A stretch of DNA of 64,000 nt from Modicisalibacter coralii (GCF_004117855.1 NZ_QWBW01000006.1:186001-250000); one strand, 5' to 3'. Positions 18,275 through 28,455 are shown, numbered from the stretch's first letter. Program-made: numbers and translations. The notes: generated from the sequence alone by a model not told the origin.

Positions 18275-18769
18275 ATGATCGTCCTGCAGACCAACTACGG
18301 CGAGATCCACCTGGAACTCGATCACGACAACGCGCCCAAGACCGCGGCCAACTTCGAACAGTACGTCCGCGACGGCCACTTCGACGACACCCTCTTCCAC
18401 CGGGTGATCGATGGTTTCATGGTTCAGGGCGGCGGCTTCGACAGCGACTTCTCCCAGAAGCCCACCCGCGAGCCGATCGAGAACGAGGCCGACAACGGCC
18501 TGAAGAACCGCAAGGGCAGCGTGGCCATGGCCCGTACCCAGGATCCGCACTCGGCGACCGCGCAGTTCTTCATCAACGTCGCCGACAACGACTTCCTCGA
18601 TCATCGCGGCAAGAACCTGCAGGGCTGGGGCTACTGCGTCTTCGGCCAGGTCGTCGCCGGAATGGACGTGGTCGACAAGATCCGCGCCGTGCCCACCACC
18701 CGTCGCGGCATGCATGCCGACGTGCCCGCCGAGGACGTCGTGATCCAGCGCGCCGAGATCCGCGACTGA
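18275..18769 (+). CDS. ppiB: Cytoplasmic cyclophilin-type peptidyl-prolyl isomerase PpiB
   Basis: A 164-residue cyclophilin without signal peptide. The active-site segment [13 protein letters not shown] holds the catalytic Arg, and [13 protein letters not shown] and YCVFGQV are the other family motifs. It catalyses cis-trans isomerisation before proline in the cytosol. It is divergent from glnS and precedes lpxH by 66 bases on the same strand, an arrangement common in gammaproteobacteria near cysS. Confidence 0.97.
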   Translation: MIVLQTNYGEIHLELDHDNAPKTAANFEQYVRDGHFDDTLFHRVIDGFMVQGGGFDSDFSQKPTREPIENEADNGLKNRKGSVAMARTQDPHSATAQFFINVADNDFLDHRGKNLQGWGYCVFGQVVAGMDVVDKIRAVPTTRRGMHADVPAEDVVIQRAEIRD

Positions 18770-18777
18770 CACCGCCT

Positions 18778-18799
18778 GCGGCCCGTGCTCACGGGCCGC
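18778..18799 (+). other. Hairpin in the ppiB-lpxH gap
   Basis: A perfect 9-bp G/C stem (18778-18786 with 18791-18799) with a 4-base loop begins 9 bases after the ppiB stop. There is no T run, so it may stabilise the ppiB 3' end or weakly attenuate transcription into lpxH. Confidence 0.4.
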
Positions 18800-18835
18800 C
18801 TCGAGCCAGCCTCATCCACCGACCGTCGACCACCC

Positions 18836-19570
18836 ATGACGACACTGCTGATCTCCGACCTGCACCTGCATCCCCAGGCCCCCGACATCGCCGAGGGTTT
18901 CAAGCGCTACCTGACCGAGCACGCCGCCGGCGCCGACGCCCTGTACATTCTCGGCGACCTGTTCGAAGCCTGGATCGGCGACGACTACCAGGGCGACTTC
19001 GAGGCGACGATCCTCGACGCCCTGCGCCGCCTGAGCGACACGGGAACGCGGCTCTATTTCATGCACGGCAACCGCGACTTCCTGATCGGTGAGGGCTTCG
19101 CCGAGGCGACCGGCACGACCCTGCTCCCCGACCCGATCAGCATCGATCTCGGCGGCGAACGCGTGCTGCTCATGCACGGCGACAGCCTGTGCACGCGCGA
19201 CGCCGCCTACATGGCGTTTCGCGCCAAGGCACGCGATCCCAAATGGCAGGCACAGATCCTCGCCCTGCCCGTCGAACAGCGCCTGGCGCTGGCGCAGGAC
19301 CTGCGCCGTCAGTCCGGCGAGGCCAACTCCAACAAGGCCGAGGACATCATGGACGTCACCCCCGAGGAGGTGACACGCGTGATGGCCGAGCACGGGGTTA
19401 GCACGCTGATCCACGGCCACACCCACCGCCCGGCCGTGCATGCGCTCGAAATCGCCGGCGAGCCGGCACGACGGATCGTGCTCGGCGACTGGCAGCCCGA
19501 TCGCGGCTGGGAGATCCGCGTCGAGGCAGACGGCGAACCGGTGCTGCGCGACTTCCCGCTCGACGCCTGA
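18836..19570 (+). CDS. lpxH: UDP-2,3-diacylglucosamine hydrolase LpxH
   Basis: A 244-residue peripheral membrane metallophosphoesterase that hydrolyses UDP-2,3-diacylglucosamine to lipid X in lipid A synthesis. The metal-binding motifs are in order: SDLHL (near residue 9), GDLFEAWIG, GNRDF, and HGHTHRP near residue 195. The ATG at 18836 is the family start (MTTLLISDLHL). It confirms a Gram-negative envelope. A long hairpin at 19603-19642 lies downstream. Confidence 0.97.
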   Translation: MTTLLISDLHLHPQAPDIAEGFKRYLTEHAAGADALYILGDLFEAWIGDDYQGDFEATILDALRRLSDTGTRLYFMHGNRDFLIGEGFAEATGTTLLPDPISIDLGGERVLLMHGDSLCTRDAAYMAFRAKARDPKWQAQILALPVEQRLALAQDLRRQSGEANSNKAEDIMDVTPEEVTRVMAEHGVSTLIHGHTHRPAVHALEIAGEPARRIVLGDWQPDRGWEIRVEADGEPVLRDFPLDA

Positions 19571-19602
19571 TCCGCCGGCTGGCCAGACGCGCCACCCGGC
19601 CC

Positions 19603-19642
19603 AGCGCGTTGTGCCGCCGGCGAGCCGGCGGCACAACGCGCT
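19603..19642. repeat. 19-bp perfect inverted repeat between convergent genes
   Basis: Arms at 19603-19621 and 19624-19642 are perfectly complementary with only two bases between them, and the last base belongs to the stop codon of the regulator on the - strand. Neither side carries a T run, so it does not look like a standard terminator, though so stable a stem probably protects or ends the lpxH and regulator transcripts. Confidence 0.85.
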
Positions 19643-22600
19643 CAGGACTCGAAGGCCGCCGAACTGGATAGCTGCTGGTCGAGCAGAGTTCGCCAGCGCA
19701 GCAGCACCGGCGCATCGGTCTGGGTGATTTCACCGAGCATGTGACGCAGCGTTTCACCCGCCCGTTCGTCGCCCGGCGCCACGCTCTCCAGCCAGAACTC
19801 CAGGGCATGCAACTGATGATGCACGTTGTCGTGTTCGCGGGCCTGCTCGATGGCCTGCTCGACCAGGCGGCGAATCATCTCCGGCGAGCGCTCCAGGCGC
19901 TGGTAGACCCGCGCCAGTTGAATCGACAGCTCCGGGACGAAGAGCACGTTGCGCTCACGCGCCATCATCAGACACTGATCGAGGTAATCTTCGGCCAGCG
20001 TCAACTCGTCCAGCGCCATGCAGGCATCGACGTACCACAGCATCGGCCGCTGATGGCGATCGCGGCCGACCAGCTCGGCAAACTCCTCGAGTCCCGACTC
20101 GATCATCGTCAGCCCGGCACGATCCCCGGTCAGGGCGCGATGCCAACCCAGCGCACACTGGGCGGTCACGTGCCAGAGATGCAGATCCGGCGTGCGCGTC
20201 AGCTCGAGAGCCCGCTCGGCACGCGCCCCCGCCAGGTGGACATGGCCCAGTTGGCGATAGGTCGACGCGGCGCTCAGCAGCGCCAGCGCCAGCGAGCCGG
20301 GGTGGTTGAACGCCTCGGCGAGACGGATCGCCGCCTCGACCTGCTGCTCGGCGCGGCGGTAATCGCCACGCAGGCACATCGCCCAGCCCTGATAGCAGGA
20401 CGCGGCCACCTGAGGGTGATCGGAGAACGGCAACCACTCGAGCATCATGGGTTGATGGAGCGGGTCGATCTCCTCGAGATGGTCGTGGGCCTGACGCACC
20501 CGCCCCGCCCAGTACTCGCAATGGGCCCGGGCATAATCGGCCAGGCGACGATAGCGGGGATCGGGCAACTGCCCGGCCACGGCGGCCATCGCCGAGGCCA
20601 GAGAAAAGGCATCGGCATGCGCGAAACGCTGGCTGCAGCCGACCCAGAGCCCCCACTTGACCAGGAAACGCTGCTCGAGCTCGGTCTCCTCGTCGTCGCC
20701 GGGGGCACAGTCGATGAGCTCCCGCGCCTTGACGAAACTCTCGTGGGCGGTGGGCGAGCCGTGCCCTTCCAGGGCGAAGGCAGCCTGGCCGCGCACGGTC
20801 AGCAGACTGATCTCGCGCTCGGCCTGTCCCTCCACCTGACGCAGGCTGGCCAGCCCCAGGTCGGCCATGCGCAGCGCGGTGCGATTGGCGCTAACCTTGA
20901 GTGCCTCGCGCGCCGCCAGCTCGAAGTAGCGCGCCCCACGCGTGTAGTGCCCGCTGCGCCGCAGATGGGTGGCGAAATCCCCGGGATGGCGGCTGATCCA
21001 CATCGGGAAACGCTCCTCGATCAGCCCCACCACCTGCTGGTGAATGCGCGTGCGCACGTCCCGCGGACAGGACAGGTAGGCGGCCTCCTGGAGCAGCGGA
21101 TGCGTGAACTGATACTCGTATTCGCTGTGGGCGTCGCAGCGCTCGATGATCTCCAGCCGGCGCATGTGGTCCAGTGCCTGCTTGAGCCGATCGGTGTCGA
21201 CCTGGCTGCACTCGCGGAGAAAGTCGAAGCGAAACTGCCGCCCCAGCACCGCCGCCACATGGGTGACGTGCCGATCGCCGTCGAGCTGATCGATACGGCT
21301 GGCCAGCAGCCCCAGCAACCCGCGAGGCAACTCGTCGACCTGGACCTTGCGACCTTCGCGGCGGTCCATGTCGAGGCGCCGGCAGATCTCCTGCAGGTAG
21401 AGCGGCACCCCTTCACAACGCTCGATGAGCTGACCGCGCAAGCGTGGACTGAGATGCAGACGATAGCGACGCGCCAGCTGCGAAAGCAGGCGCGCGGACT
21501 GCATCGCGTCGAGCTTGTCGAGCACGATCTGCTGATCCCAGTGGAGCTTGACGGGCAGTGGCTCGCGGCCGTGATGGCTGGCGACGAGCAGGAAACCGCA
21601 ATTGATGGGCAACCGGGCCTGTAGACCACAAAGCAGTTTCAACGACGGCTCGTCGATCCACTGCAGATCGTCGATCATCAGCACCAGCGGCTTGTCGGCG
21701 GTGGCGCGCTCGATCAGCCGATGCAGCACCCCGACCAGCAGTTCGACCGCCTCGCCGCTCTGGGCGACGGCCGCCGTATCATCGATCGTGGCCAGCCCCA
21801 GCGCCTGGTGCAGCAACTGACAATGCGAGGGATCCTCGACCACCGCCTCGTCATGCTGCTCGACCAGCAGGCGATTGACGTTGTCGCCGTCGTAGCCCTC
21901 GCCACAGCGCCAGCGCAGCAGCATGCGCGCCAGACCGAACGGTTCCTGCATCGACATGCGCGTGGTCGACTGCCAGCACAGCGAGACGTCCTCGCTTTGC
22001 ACCCGCTGGCGGAAATTGACCATCAGGGCCGACTTGCCCATGCCCGAGGCCCCCTGGACCAGCAGGCTCTGGCGCAACCCCAGACCGGCCCGGGCCAGGG
22101 CATCGCGCAGCTTGCGCAGGGGGCTCTCGCGGCCGATCAGGCTGGGGGGAATCGTGCTGCGCCCGCCCTCGTCGGCGCCCAGCACCAGCGCCCGCAGACG
22201 CACCTTGCCGTCGCTGGCCAGCAGGCGCGACGACAGCCGCGGTTGCAGATCGAGCGCCGGCGGCATGTGCTGGCTGGCGTCCTGGGAGATCACCAGCTCA
22301 CTGCCTTCGGCCGCGCTCATCAACTCCAGCGACCGCTGCGTGACCTGGCCCAGCGGGTCGACCAGTTGCCGTTCGGGCAGGTAGAGCACCCGCCCGCTGT
22401 CGAGCCCCGCCGCCAGTTCGAAGCGCGGCGCGTCGCCCTCACCGCGCCAGTGCTGTGCGATCTCGTCGGGCAGCGCACGCCGACAATGTTCGTAGAGCGC
22501 CACCAGTTCGGCGAGCTGGTGTGCCGGCCCGTGCGTCCCGAAACAGGCCAGGCCCAGGCCGCCGGTGGCGCCGGGCAGCCAGAAGCCACCCAGATGATGG

Positions 22601-23541
22601 CATTGACGCTCGAGCCAGCGCAGCAGCTCGATCTGCAGCGCCAGGCAGTCCCGGGCCTCGCCGCGTTCCTCCCATTCGCCACGCAGCCGCAGCCGGATCG
22701 CCATCACCGATAGCTGGCGGTGCTCGATCTCGTCGTCGTGCAACGGCCGGGAGTCGTCGGCCAGGGTCCGCGAATAGGCGCCCTGAGGGGTCACCGGCCG
22801 TCCTTCGCTGCCGCCATCCGACCAGTAGCGCGCCAGTTGGAGAATGCTCGGCTCGGGCTGCTGACCGGACAGCGCCAGCAGTTGCAGATAGGCGTTGTAC
22901 TCTTCGTGGGCCGCGGCCGACTGCCCCTGCTCGATGAGCTGGCGGATCAACCGCTCGTGGAAAGGCGCATAGCCGGAAAAGCGGCTGACCAGGGTCCGCA
23001 GCAGGTTGCCGGGCACCTCCTCGCCGCTCTCCAGCACCTGTTCGGCATAGCCCAGCACCCGCTGACGCCACTCGCCACGGACGCGAACCAGCCAGCGTTG
23101 ATATTCCGCACATTGGGCGAGTTGCAGGTCCTCGACGAGGTCGCCACGATAGAGCGTCAGCACGTGCTCGAGGTGCGCGACATCGGCCGGCTCGGCAATC
23201 AGGGTATCCAGGCGCCGCAGATCGAACCCCCAGTCGCTCGGCAGCTCGAAGGCGATGGTCTGGCGCGAGACGCTGAGCGTCCTGTCGGCCTCGTCGCCCA
23301 GGCTCTGGCGCAGGCAATGCAGGGCATGACGCAGATTGGTACGTCCCGAGGAAAGGCCCTGATCGGGCCACAGCAGCTCGGCCAGCGCGGCACGATTGAC
23401 GGGCTGGCCCTGCAGCAGCAGGTGAACCAGCAACGCCTTGACCTTGTCGTAGCTGAACTGGGTGAGGGTGTCCTCGCCCAGACACAGCGAGAAATGACCG
23501 AACAGCGTCAACTGGGTAGTGCCGGAGAAAGTCCGTGCCAT
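19642..23541 (-). CDS. Large BTAD / cyclase-like / AAA ATPase / TPR transcriptional regulator
   Basis: A 1,299-residue protein of the SARP/AfsR-like signalling ATPase class. Residues about 5-105 resemble the OmpR-type winged helix that precedes a bacterial transcriptional activator domain (about 105-240). Residues about 272-440 resemble a class III nucleotide cyclase homology domain (LACFGTHG, then FELAAGLDSGRV and PLGQVTQRSLELMSAAEGSELVIS) but lack the metal-binding aspartates, so it is probably regulatory. A P-loop ATPase follows, with Walker A GASGMGKS (497-504) and Walker B LVLMIDDLQWID (619-630). The C-terminal half is helical repeat-like, as TPRs. Such proteins couple ATP and an unknown signal to gene activation. 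The ATG at 23541 has an AGGAA site. The target genes are unknown. Confidence 0.8.
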   Translation of the reverse strand: MARTFSGTTQLTLFGHFSLCLGEDTLTQFSYDKVKALLVHLLLQGQPVNRAALAELLWPDQGLSSGRTNLRHALHCLRQSLGDEADRTLSVSRQTIAFELPSDWGFDLRRLDTLIAEPADVAHLEHVLTLYRGDLVEDLQLAQCAEYQRWLVRVRGEWRQRVLGYAEQVLESGEEVPGNLLRTLVSRFSGYAPFHERLIRQLIEQGQSAAAHEEYNAYLQLLALSGQQPEPSILQLARYWSDGGSEGRPVTPQGAYSRTLADDSRPLHDDEIEHRQLSVMAIRLRLRGEWEERGEARDCLALQIELLRWLERQCHHLGGFWLPGATGGLGLACFGTHGPAHQLAELVALYEHCRRALPDEIAQHWRGEGDAPRFELAAGLDSGRVLYLPERQLVDPLGQVTQRSLELMSAAEGSELVISQDASQHMPPALDLQPRLSSRLLASDGKVRLRALVLGADEGGRSTIPPSLIGRESPLRKLRDALARAGLGLRQSLLVQGASGMGKSALMVNFRQRVQSEDVSLCWQSTTRMSMQEPFGLARMLLRWRCGEGYDGDNVNRLLVEQHDEAVVEDPSHCQLLHQALGLATIDDTAAVAQSGEAVELLVGVLHRLIERATADKPLVLMIDDLQWIDEPSLKLLCGLQARLPINCGFLLVASHHGREPLPVKLHWDQQIVLDKLDAMQSARLLSQLARRYRLHLSPRLRGQLIERCEGVPLYLQEICRRLDMDRREGRKVQVDELPRGLLGLLASRIDQLDGDRHVTHVAAVLGRQFRFDFLRECSQVDTDRLKQALDHMRRLEIIERCDAHSEYEYQFTHPLLQEAAYLSCPRDVRTRIHQQVVGLIEERFPMWISRHPGDFATHLRRSGHYTRGARYFELAAREALKVSANRTALRMADLGLASLRQVEGQAEREISLLTVRGQAAFALEGHGSPTAHESFVKARELIDCAPGDDEETELEQRFLVKWGLWVGCSQRFAHADAFSLASAMAAVAGQLPDPRYRRLADYARAHCEYWAGRVRQAHDHLEEIDPLHQPMMLEWLPFSDHPQVAASCYQGWAMCLRGDYRRAEQQVEAAIRLAEAFNHPGSLALALLSAASTYRQLGHVHLAGARAERALELTRTPDLHLWHVTAQCALGWHRALTGDRAGLTMIESGLEEFAELVGRDRHQRPMLWYVDACMALDELTLAEDYLDQCLMMARERNVLFVPELSIQLARVYQRLERSPEMIRRLVEQAIEQAREHDNVHHQLHALEFWLESVAPGDERAGETLRHMLGEITQTDAPVLLRWRTLLDQQLSSSAAFES

Positions 23542-23602
23542 TGTTATCAGTTCCTGCGTCGTTCTGTCAGCGACAGCGAGCACCCCTTCCCTGTGCTCTC
23601 CC

Positions 23603-24229
23603 TCAAGCCACCGCGGGTATTCCGCTGTGGAACCGAAACATGTCGTCGGGCGATTCGATCAGCTCGCGCTCGCGTTCGGCGAAGAAGGCGATGCGTGACT
23701 CGATCGGCGATACCGCGAAACGCCGGGCCAACATCAGGTAATCCTCATAGTGCCGCCCTTCCGACTTAACCAGAGAGCGGTAGAACTTGGCAAGTTCATC
23801 GTCCAGGTGCGGAATCAGCCGCGCGAAGCGTTCACAGGAGCGCGCCTCGATGAGGGCGCCGACGATCAGGACGTCGATCAGCCGCTCCGGGTCCTCCCGC
23901 GCCACGTGGCGGCGCAGCCCCTCGGCGTAGCGCGAGGCCCCGATATGCCGGTAGTCGACGCCGCGGGCCTCCATCAGCTTGACCACCTGCTCGAAATGCA
24001 GGAGTTCCTCGCGGGCCAGCTGCGACATCTTGACCAGCAGCAACGGCCGGTCGACGTAGCGATACATCAGGCTCATCGCCGTCGAGGCGGCCTTCTTCTC
24101 GCACTGGGCGTGGTCGATCAGCAACAGTGACGGATTGGCGAGCGCCGCCGCGACCCAGGCATCGGGCGTGGGGCACGGCAGGAAGGCCTGCAGGTCCGCG
24201 GGCAACAGGGTTTCACAGGTATCGGGCAT
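23603..24229 (-). CDS. miaE: tRNA-(ms2io6A)-hydroxylase MiaE
   Basis: A 208-residue ferritin-like di-iron monooxygenase that hydroxylates the isopentenyl group of ms2i6A37 in tRNAs reading UNN codons. The paired iron-ligand helices are visible as DHAQCEKKAAS, REELLHFEQV, EARSCERF and SEGRHYEDYL. The length matches the bacterial family. It lies 6 bases downstream of the DUF1289 gene and 61 bases upstream of the large regulator, so co-transcription of all three is possible. Confidence 0.95.
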   Translation of the reverse strand: MPDTCETLLPADLQAFLPCPTPDAWVAAALANPSLLLIDHAQCEKKAASTAMSLMYRYVDRPLLLVKMSQLAREELLHFEQVVKLMEARGVDYRHIGASRYAEGLRRHVAREDPERLIDVLIVGALIEARSCERFARLIPHLDDELAKFYRSLVKSEGRHYEDYLMLARRFAVSPIESRIAFFAERERELIESPDDMFRFHSGIPAVA

Positions 24230-24235
24230 GAGCGT

Positions 24236-24688
24236 TCACGTCGTGGATGGATCGGTATCGAGACTCTGCCGGTGGGCCCGCGCCTGGGCCATCAGCGTTC
24301 GCGATATCGCCTCATGGAGTTCATCGGCCGCCAGGCCGTTTCCTTGACCCCTCGGCTCCAGGCCGTAACGGCGGATGTCGCGAATCCGGTCGCGGCCCAC
24401 GCGCAGCAGTTCGACGGCGCGCGACAGCGACGGCTGATCGTGGCGAAAGCGAATGCGGTGGCGCTCGAGCTGAGCCTGCAGCTGGTCGGCATCGGTGACC
24501 CGCAGATAGCGCCCGGCCGCCGTCTCGCGCCAGGCGTCCAGGCGCTGCATGGCGGCGCGACGCTCGTCGTCGTCGTAGCGGAACCAGTCACGGATCTCGA
24601 TGTCGTTGCGCTGGCAACCGCGACACACCGTGTCGCCGACCGTGGTGGAACAGAGCCCGACGCAGGGCGAGACGATTCGTTTTGACAT
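24236..24688 (-). CDS. DUF1289 small cysteine-motif protein
   Basis: A 150-residue protein whose N terminus carries the DUF1289 motif: Cys9, Cys13, Cys22 and Cys25 (SPCVGLC then VCRGC), followed by IRDWFRYDDDERRA. The four cysteines probably bind a metal ion. No function is established. The remaining 100 residues are helical, Arg-rich and longer than in minimal family members. The ATG at 24688 has a strong GGAGG site. It precedes miaE by 6 bases. Confidence 0.85.
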   Translation of the reverse strand: MSKRIVSPCVGLCSTTVGDTVCRGCQRNDIEIRDWFRYDDDERRAAMQRLDAWRETAAGRYLRVTDADQLQAQLERHRIRFRHDQPSLSRAVELLRVGRDRIRDIRRYGLEPRGQGNGLAADELHEAISRTLMAQARAHRQSLDTDPSTT

Positions 24689-24775
24689 GGCACCTCCGGC
24701 AAGACGCCCCATGGTAACGCGGCACTCGACGACCGACGATAGTCTGGCGCCGGGACGGGCCCGGCAGCGCCCGAC

Positions 24776-24804
24776 TTAACATTGTCGACAGTTTCCCGTA
24801 GAAT
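24776..24804 (+). promoter_or_regulatory. Sigma70 promoter of acnB
   Basis: TTAACA (24776-24781) and TAGAAT (24799-24804) are separated by 17 bases, each differing from consensus at one position. Transcription would start about 105 bases upstream of acnB. Confidence 0.7.
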
Positions 24805-24915
24805 GCGCGCGGCTCAGACAGGGCCGGAGGACGCAGGAAAACCGCGATGTTCACGGACGATCACCCCCCATTTCCTGCCCCTGCTGGATTCCGATAATCG
24901 ATGAGGGTCCCCAAC

Positions 24916-27519
24916 GTGCTTGAAGCCTACCGCCAACATGTCGAGGAACGCGCTGCCGAAGGCGTCCCGCCGAAGCCGCTCAACGCCGAGCAGACCGCCG
25001 AACTGGTCGAACTGCTCAAGAACCCGCCGGCCGGCGAGGAACAGTTCCTGCTCGAACTGATCACCGACCGCGTTCCTCCCGGCGTCGACGAGGCAGCCTA
25101 TGTGAAGGCCGGTTTCCTGACCGCCATCGCCAAGGGCGACGCCGAATCGCCGCTGCTCGACAAGGTGCACGCGGTCAAGCTGCTGGGGACCATGCAGGGC
25201 GGCTACAACATCGCCACCCTGGTCGAACTGCTCGACGACGAGACCCTGGCCAAGGAAGCCGGCGAGCAGCTCAAGCACACGCTGTTGATGTTCGACGCCT
25301 TTCATGACGTCGCCGAACGCGCCAAGGCCGGCAACGCCGTGGCCAAGGACGTGTTGCAGTCCTGGGCCGATGCCGAATGGTTCCTGGCCAAGCCGGCGCT
25401 GGCCGAAAAGATCACCCTGACGGTGTTCAAGGTCCCCGGCGAAACCAACACCGACGACCTTTCCCCCGCCCCCGACGCCTGGTCGCGCCCCGACATCCCG
25501 CTGCACGCCAACGCCATGCTCAAGAACCCGCGTGACGGCATCGAGCCCGAGACGCCGGGTAGCAAGGGCCCGCTGGCCCAGATCGAGGCGGTCAAGGCCA
25601 AGGGCCATCCGGTGGCCTACGTCGGCGACGTGGTGGGTACCGGCTCCTCGCGCAAGTCCGCCACCAACTCGGTGCTGTGGTTCTTCGGCGACGACATTCC
25701 CCACGTGCCCAACAAGCGCGCCGGGGGCTTCGTGTTCGGCGGCAAGATCGCGCCGATCTTCTTCAACACCATGGAAGACGCCGGCGCCCTGCCCGTCGAG
25801 TTCGACGTCTCCCGACTCGAGATGGGCGACGTCATCGACGTCTATCCGTATGACGGCAAGGTGACCCGCCACGACAGCGACGAGGTGATCTCCACCTTCG
25901 CGCTCAAGACCCGCGTGATTCTCGACGAAGTGCGTGCCGGCGGGCGCATCCCGCTGATCATCGGTCGCGGCCTGACCGACAAGGCGCGCAGCGAGCTGGG
26001 CCTGGGCCCGTCCGATGTCTTCAAGACCCCCGAGCAGCCGGCCGATTCCGACCGCGGTTTCACCCTGGCGCAGAAGATGGTCGGCAAGGCCTGTGGCATG
26101 GACGGCGTGCGTCCCGGCATGTACTGCGAGCCGAAGATGACCACCGTGGGCTCCCAGGACACCACCGGGCCGATGACCCGCGACGAGCTCAAGGATCTGG
26201 CCTGTCTGGGCTTCCAGGCCGACCTGGTGATGCAGTCGTTCTGCCACACCAGCGCCTATCCCAAGCCGGTCGACGTCGAGACCCATCACACCCTGCCCGA
26301 CTTCATCATGAACCGCGGCGGCGTCTCGCTGCGTCCGGGCGACGGCATCATCCACTCCTGGCTCAATCGCATGCTGCTGCCCGACACCGTGGGCACCGGC
26401 GGTGATTCGCACACCCGTTTCCCGATGGGCATCTCCTTCCCGGCGGGTTCCGGGCTGGTGGCCTTCGCCGCCGCCACCGGCGTCATGCCGCTGGACATGC
26501 CGGAATCGATCCTGGTGCGTTTCAAGGGCAAGCGCCAGCCGGGGATCACCCTGCGCGACCTGGTTCACGCGATCCCCTACCAGGCCATCCAGCAGGGCCT
26601 GCTGACCGTCGAGAAGTCCGGCAAGAAGAACGCCTTCTCCGGCCGCGTGCTGGAGATCGAGGGCCTCGAGGATCTCACCGTCGAGCAGGCCTTCGAGCTG
26701 TCCGACGCCTCCGCCGAGCGCAGCGCAGCGGGTTGTACCATCACCTTGTCGGAAGACAGCGTGAGTGAATACCTCACGTCGAACATCACCCTGCTCAAGT
26801 GGATGATCGACCAGGGCTACGGCGACCGTCGCACCCTCGAGCGGCGTATCCAGGGCATGGAAGCATGGCTGGCCAACCCCAGCCTGATGCGCGCCGATGC
26901 CGACGCCGAATACGCCGAGGTGATCGAGATCGACCTGGATACCATCACCGAGCCGATGCTCTGCGCGCCCAACGACCCGGACGACGCTCGCCGGCTCTCC
27001 GAGGTCGCCGGCGAGACCATCGACGAAGTCTTCATCGGCTCGTGCATGACCAACATCGGCCACTTCCGCGCCGCCGGCAAACTGCTCGAGAAACAGCCGG
27101 CCGGCAGCCTGAAGACGCGCCTGTGGCTTGCACCGCCGACCAAGATGGATCAGCATCAGCTGACGGAAGAGGGCTACTACGGCATCTACGGTCGTGCCGG
27201 TGCGCGCATGGAAATGCCCGGCTGCTCGCTTTGCATGGGCAACCAGGCGCGCGTGGCGCCCAAGTCCACCGTGGTGTCGACCTCGACTCGCAACTTCCCC
27301 AACCGTCTGGGCGACGGGGCCAACGTCTACCTGGCCTCCGCCGAACTGGCCGCCGTGGCGGCGGTCGTGGGTCGCCTGCCGACCGTCGAGGAATACCAGG
27401 GCTACATGGGCGAGTTCAACGCCATGGCCGGGGAGATCTACCGCTACATGAACTTCCACGAGATCGAGGAGTTCCAGAAGGCGGCCTCCAACGTGATTCC
27501 TCTCGTCGAGGAAGCCTGA
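24916..27519 (+). CDS. acnB: Bifunctional aconitate hydratase 2 / 2-methylisocitrate dehydratase
   Basis: AcnB isomerises citrate to isocitrate in the TCA cycle and can also act on methylisocitrate. The N-terminal HEAT-like domain, then the swivel domain and the catalytic domains are in the AcnB order. The 4Fe-4S cysteines lie in [11 protein letters not shown] and in [10 protein letters not shown] prefer the GTG at 24916: it gives 867 residues beginning [12 protein letters not shown] as in the family (E. coli 865), with GAGGG eight bases upstream, while the in-frame ATG at 24901 overlaps that site. A clear terminator follows at 27563. Confidence 0.97.
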   Translation: MLEAYRQHVEERAAEGVPPKPLNAEQTAELVELLKNPPAGEEQFLLELITDRVPPGVDEAAYVKAGFLTAIAKGDAESPLLDKVHAVKLLGTMQGGYNIATLVELLDDETLAKEAGEQLKHTLLMFDAFHDVAERAKAGNAVAKDVLQSWADAEWFLAKPALAEKITLTVFKVPGETNTDDLSPAPDAWSRPDIPLHANAMLKNPRDGIEPETPGSKGPLAQIEAVKAKGHPVAYVGDVVGTGSSRKSATNSVLWFFGDDIPHVPNKRAGGFVFGGKIAPIFFNTMEDAGALPVEFDVSRLEMGDVIDVYPYDGKVTRHDSDEVISTFALKTRVILDEVRAGGRIPLIIGRGLTDKARSELGLGPSDVFKTPEQPADSDRGFTLAQKMVGKACGMDGVRPGMYCEPKMTTVGSQDTTGPMTRDELKDLACLGFQADLVMQSFCHTSAYPKPVDVETHHTLPDFIMNRGGVSLRPGDGIIHSWLNRMLLPDTVGTGGDSHTRFPMGISFPAGSGLVAFAAATGVMPLDMPESILVRFKGKRQPGITLRDLVHAIPYQAIQQGLLTVEKSGKKNAFSGRVLEIEGLEDLTVEQAFELSDASAERSAAGCTITLSEDSVSEYLTSNITLLKWMIDQGYGDRRTLERRIQGMEAWLANPSLMRADADAEYAEVIEIDLDTITEPMLCAPNDPDDARRLSEVAGETIDEVFIGSCMTNIGHFRAAGKLLEKQPAGSLKTRLWLAPPTKMDQHQLTEEGYYGIYGRAGARMEMPGCSLCMGNQARVAPKSTVVSTSTRNFPNRLGDGANVYLASAELAAVAAVVGRLPTVEEYQGYMGEFNAMAGEIYRYMNFHEIEEFQKAASNVIPLVEEA

Positions 27520-27562
27520 TCCTTCGATTCCGATGCTCGCAACATCGTCAATCGATGACCGA

Positions 27563-27593
27563 AGCGCCCCGCCCCGTGCGGGGCGCTTTTTTT
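27563..27593 (+). terminator. Intrinsic terminator of acnB
   Basis: A perfect 10-bp stem (27563-27572 with 27578-27587), 5-base loop, and an immediate run of T from 27584 to 27593 mark a strong rho-independent terminator. The next 213 bases up to the outer-membrane gene hold no feature I recognise. Confidence 0.92.
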
Positions 27594-27806
27594 ATACGAA
27601 CGCTTACAAGGCGTTACCTCGCGATACTTGATATCGAACAGCGTTCGACTTAATTTCATGACGTCTCGTTCAACCGTGTGTCACATCGCATGTCATTGGC
27701 AGGATGCCACTCCGAACGCCAACGAATCAGCCACCGCTGCTCGGGCTTCGCGAGTCTTCCCACGCACCGCTCGCGACCCGCGACGCTGCTTTCAAGGAGA
27801 ACACGC

Positions 27807-28409
27807 ATGACCATCAGGACACTGCTGACCGCCTCACTGGCCACCACCGGCCTGCTCGTCGCCGCCACGCCGGCCCTCGCCGCCGACGACGGCAAGGGGC
27901 TGTATCTGGGGATCGGCACCGGTTTCAGTTCGCTGAAGAATGACGACGACGAGATCGACAACTTCATCGAGTCCGGCAGCGAGGATTTCGATGTCGACGA
28001 CGACGACAACGTCTTCAAGGGCTTCGTCGGCTATGAGTTCAACCCCTACTTCGCCACCGAAGTGTTCTACGCCGATCTGGGCCGTACGCGCCTGGAAGGC
28101 AACAACGGCGCCAACACCGATCTCGAGTCCAGCGCCTACGGGGTGAGCGCGGTCGGCCAGTTACCGATCACCTCCTGGTTCACCGCCTTCGCCAAGGCGG
28201 GTATCGCCAAGTGGGAGACCGACGTCGACGGCAACCTGGGCAACGCCAACGTCGATCTGGAAGATCAGGACGGTACCGACCCGGTCTACGGCGTCGGCGC
28301 CCAGTTCAACCTGGACCCCTTCCTGATCCGAGCCGAATACGAACGCTACGATTTCGACAGCGACTACCAGATCGACTCCTTCACCGCATCGGCCGGCTGG
28401 CGCTTCTGA
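27807..28409 (+). CDS. Small outer-membrane beta-barrel protein
   Basis: A 200-residue precursor with a signal peptide of about 25 residues (cleavage after ATPALA). The mature part begins with KGLYLGIGTGFS and shows alternating hydrophobic strands, for example GFVGYEFNPYFATEVFYADLG, typical of eight-stranded OmpA-like barrels, and ends in aromatic Phe (WRF) as needed for BAM recognition. An acidic loop DFDVDDDDN suits a halophile or binds cations. The ATG at 27807 has AAGGAG. The exact role is unknown; it is not OmpW-like enough to name. Confidence 0.8.
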   Translation: MTIRTLLTASLATTGLLVAATPALAADDGKGLYLGIGTGFSSLKNDDDEIDNFIESGSEDFDVDDDDNVFKGFVGYEFNPYFATEVFYADLGRTRLEGNNGANTDLESSAYGVSAVGQLPITSWFTAFAKAGIAKWETDVDGNLGNANVDLEDQDGTDPVYGVGAQFNLDPFLIRAEYERYDFDSDYQIDSFTASAGWRF

Positions 28410-28430
28410 GCCCACCGCGACATCGTCACG

Positions 28431-28455
28431 CGACGCCGGGCCCCGCCCGGCGTCG
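28431..28455 (+). terminator. Probable terminator after the outer-membrane gene
   Basis: A perfect 10-bp stem (28431-28440 with 28446-28455) is followed by TTCGTTC, only a modest T run. Confidence 0.6.

Noticed and set aside
24814-27459. An 881-codon frame antisense to acnB
   Set aside because: It lacks recognisable domains and runs the whole length of a well-conserved aconitase, so it is a compositional shadow.
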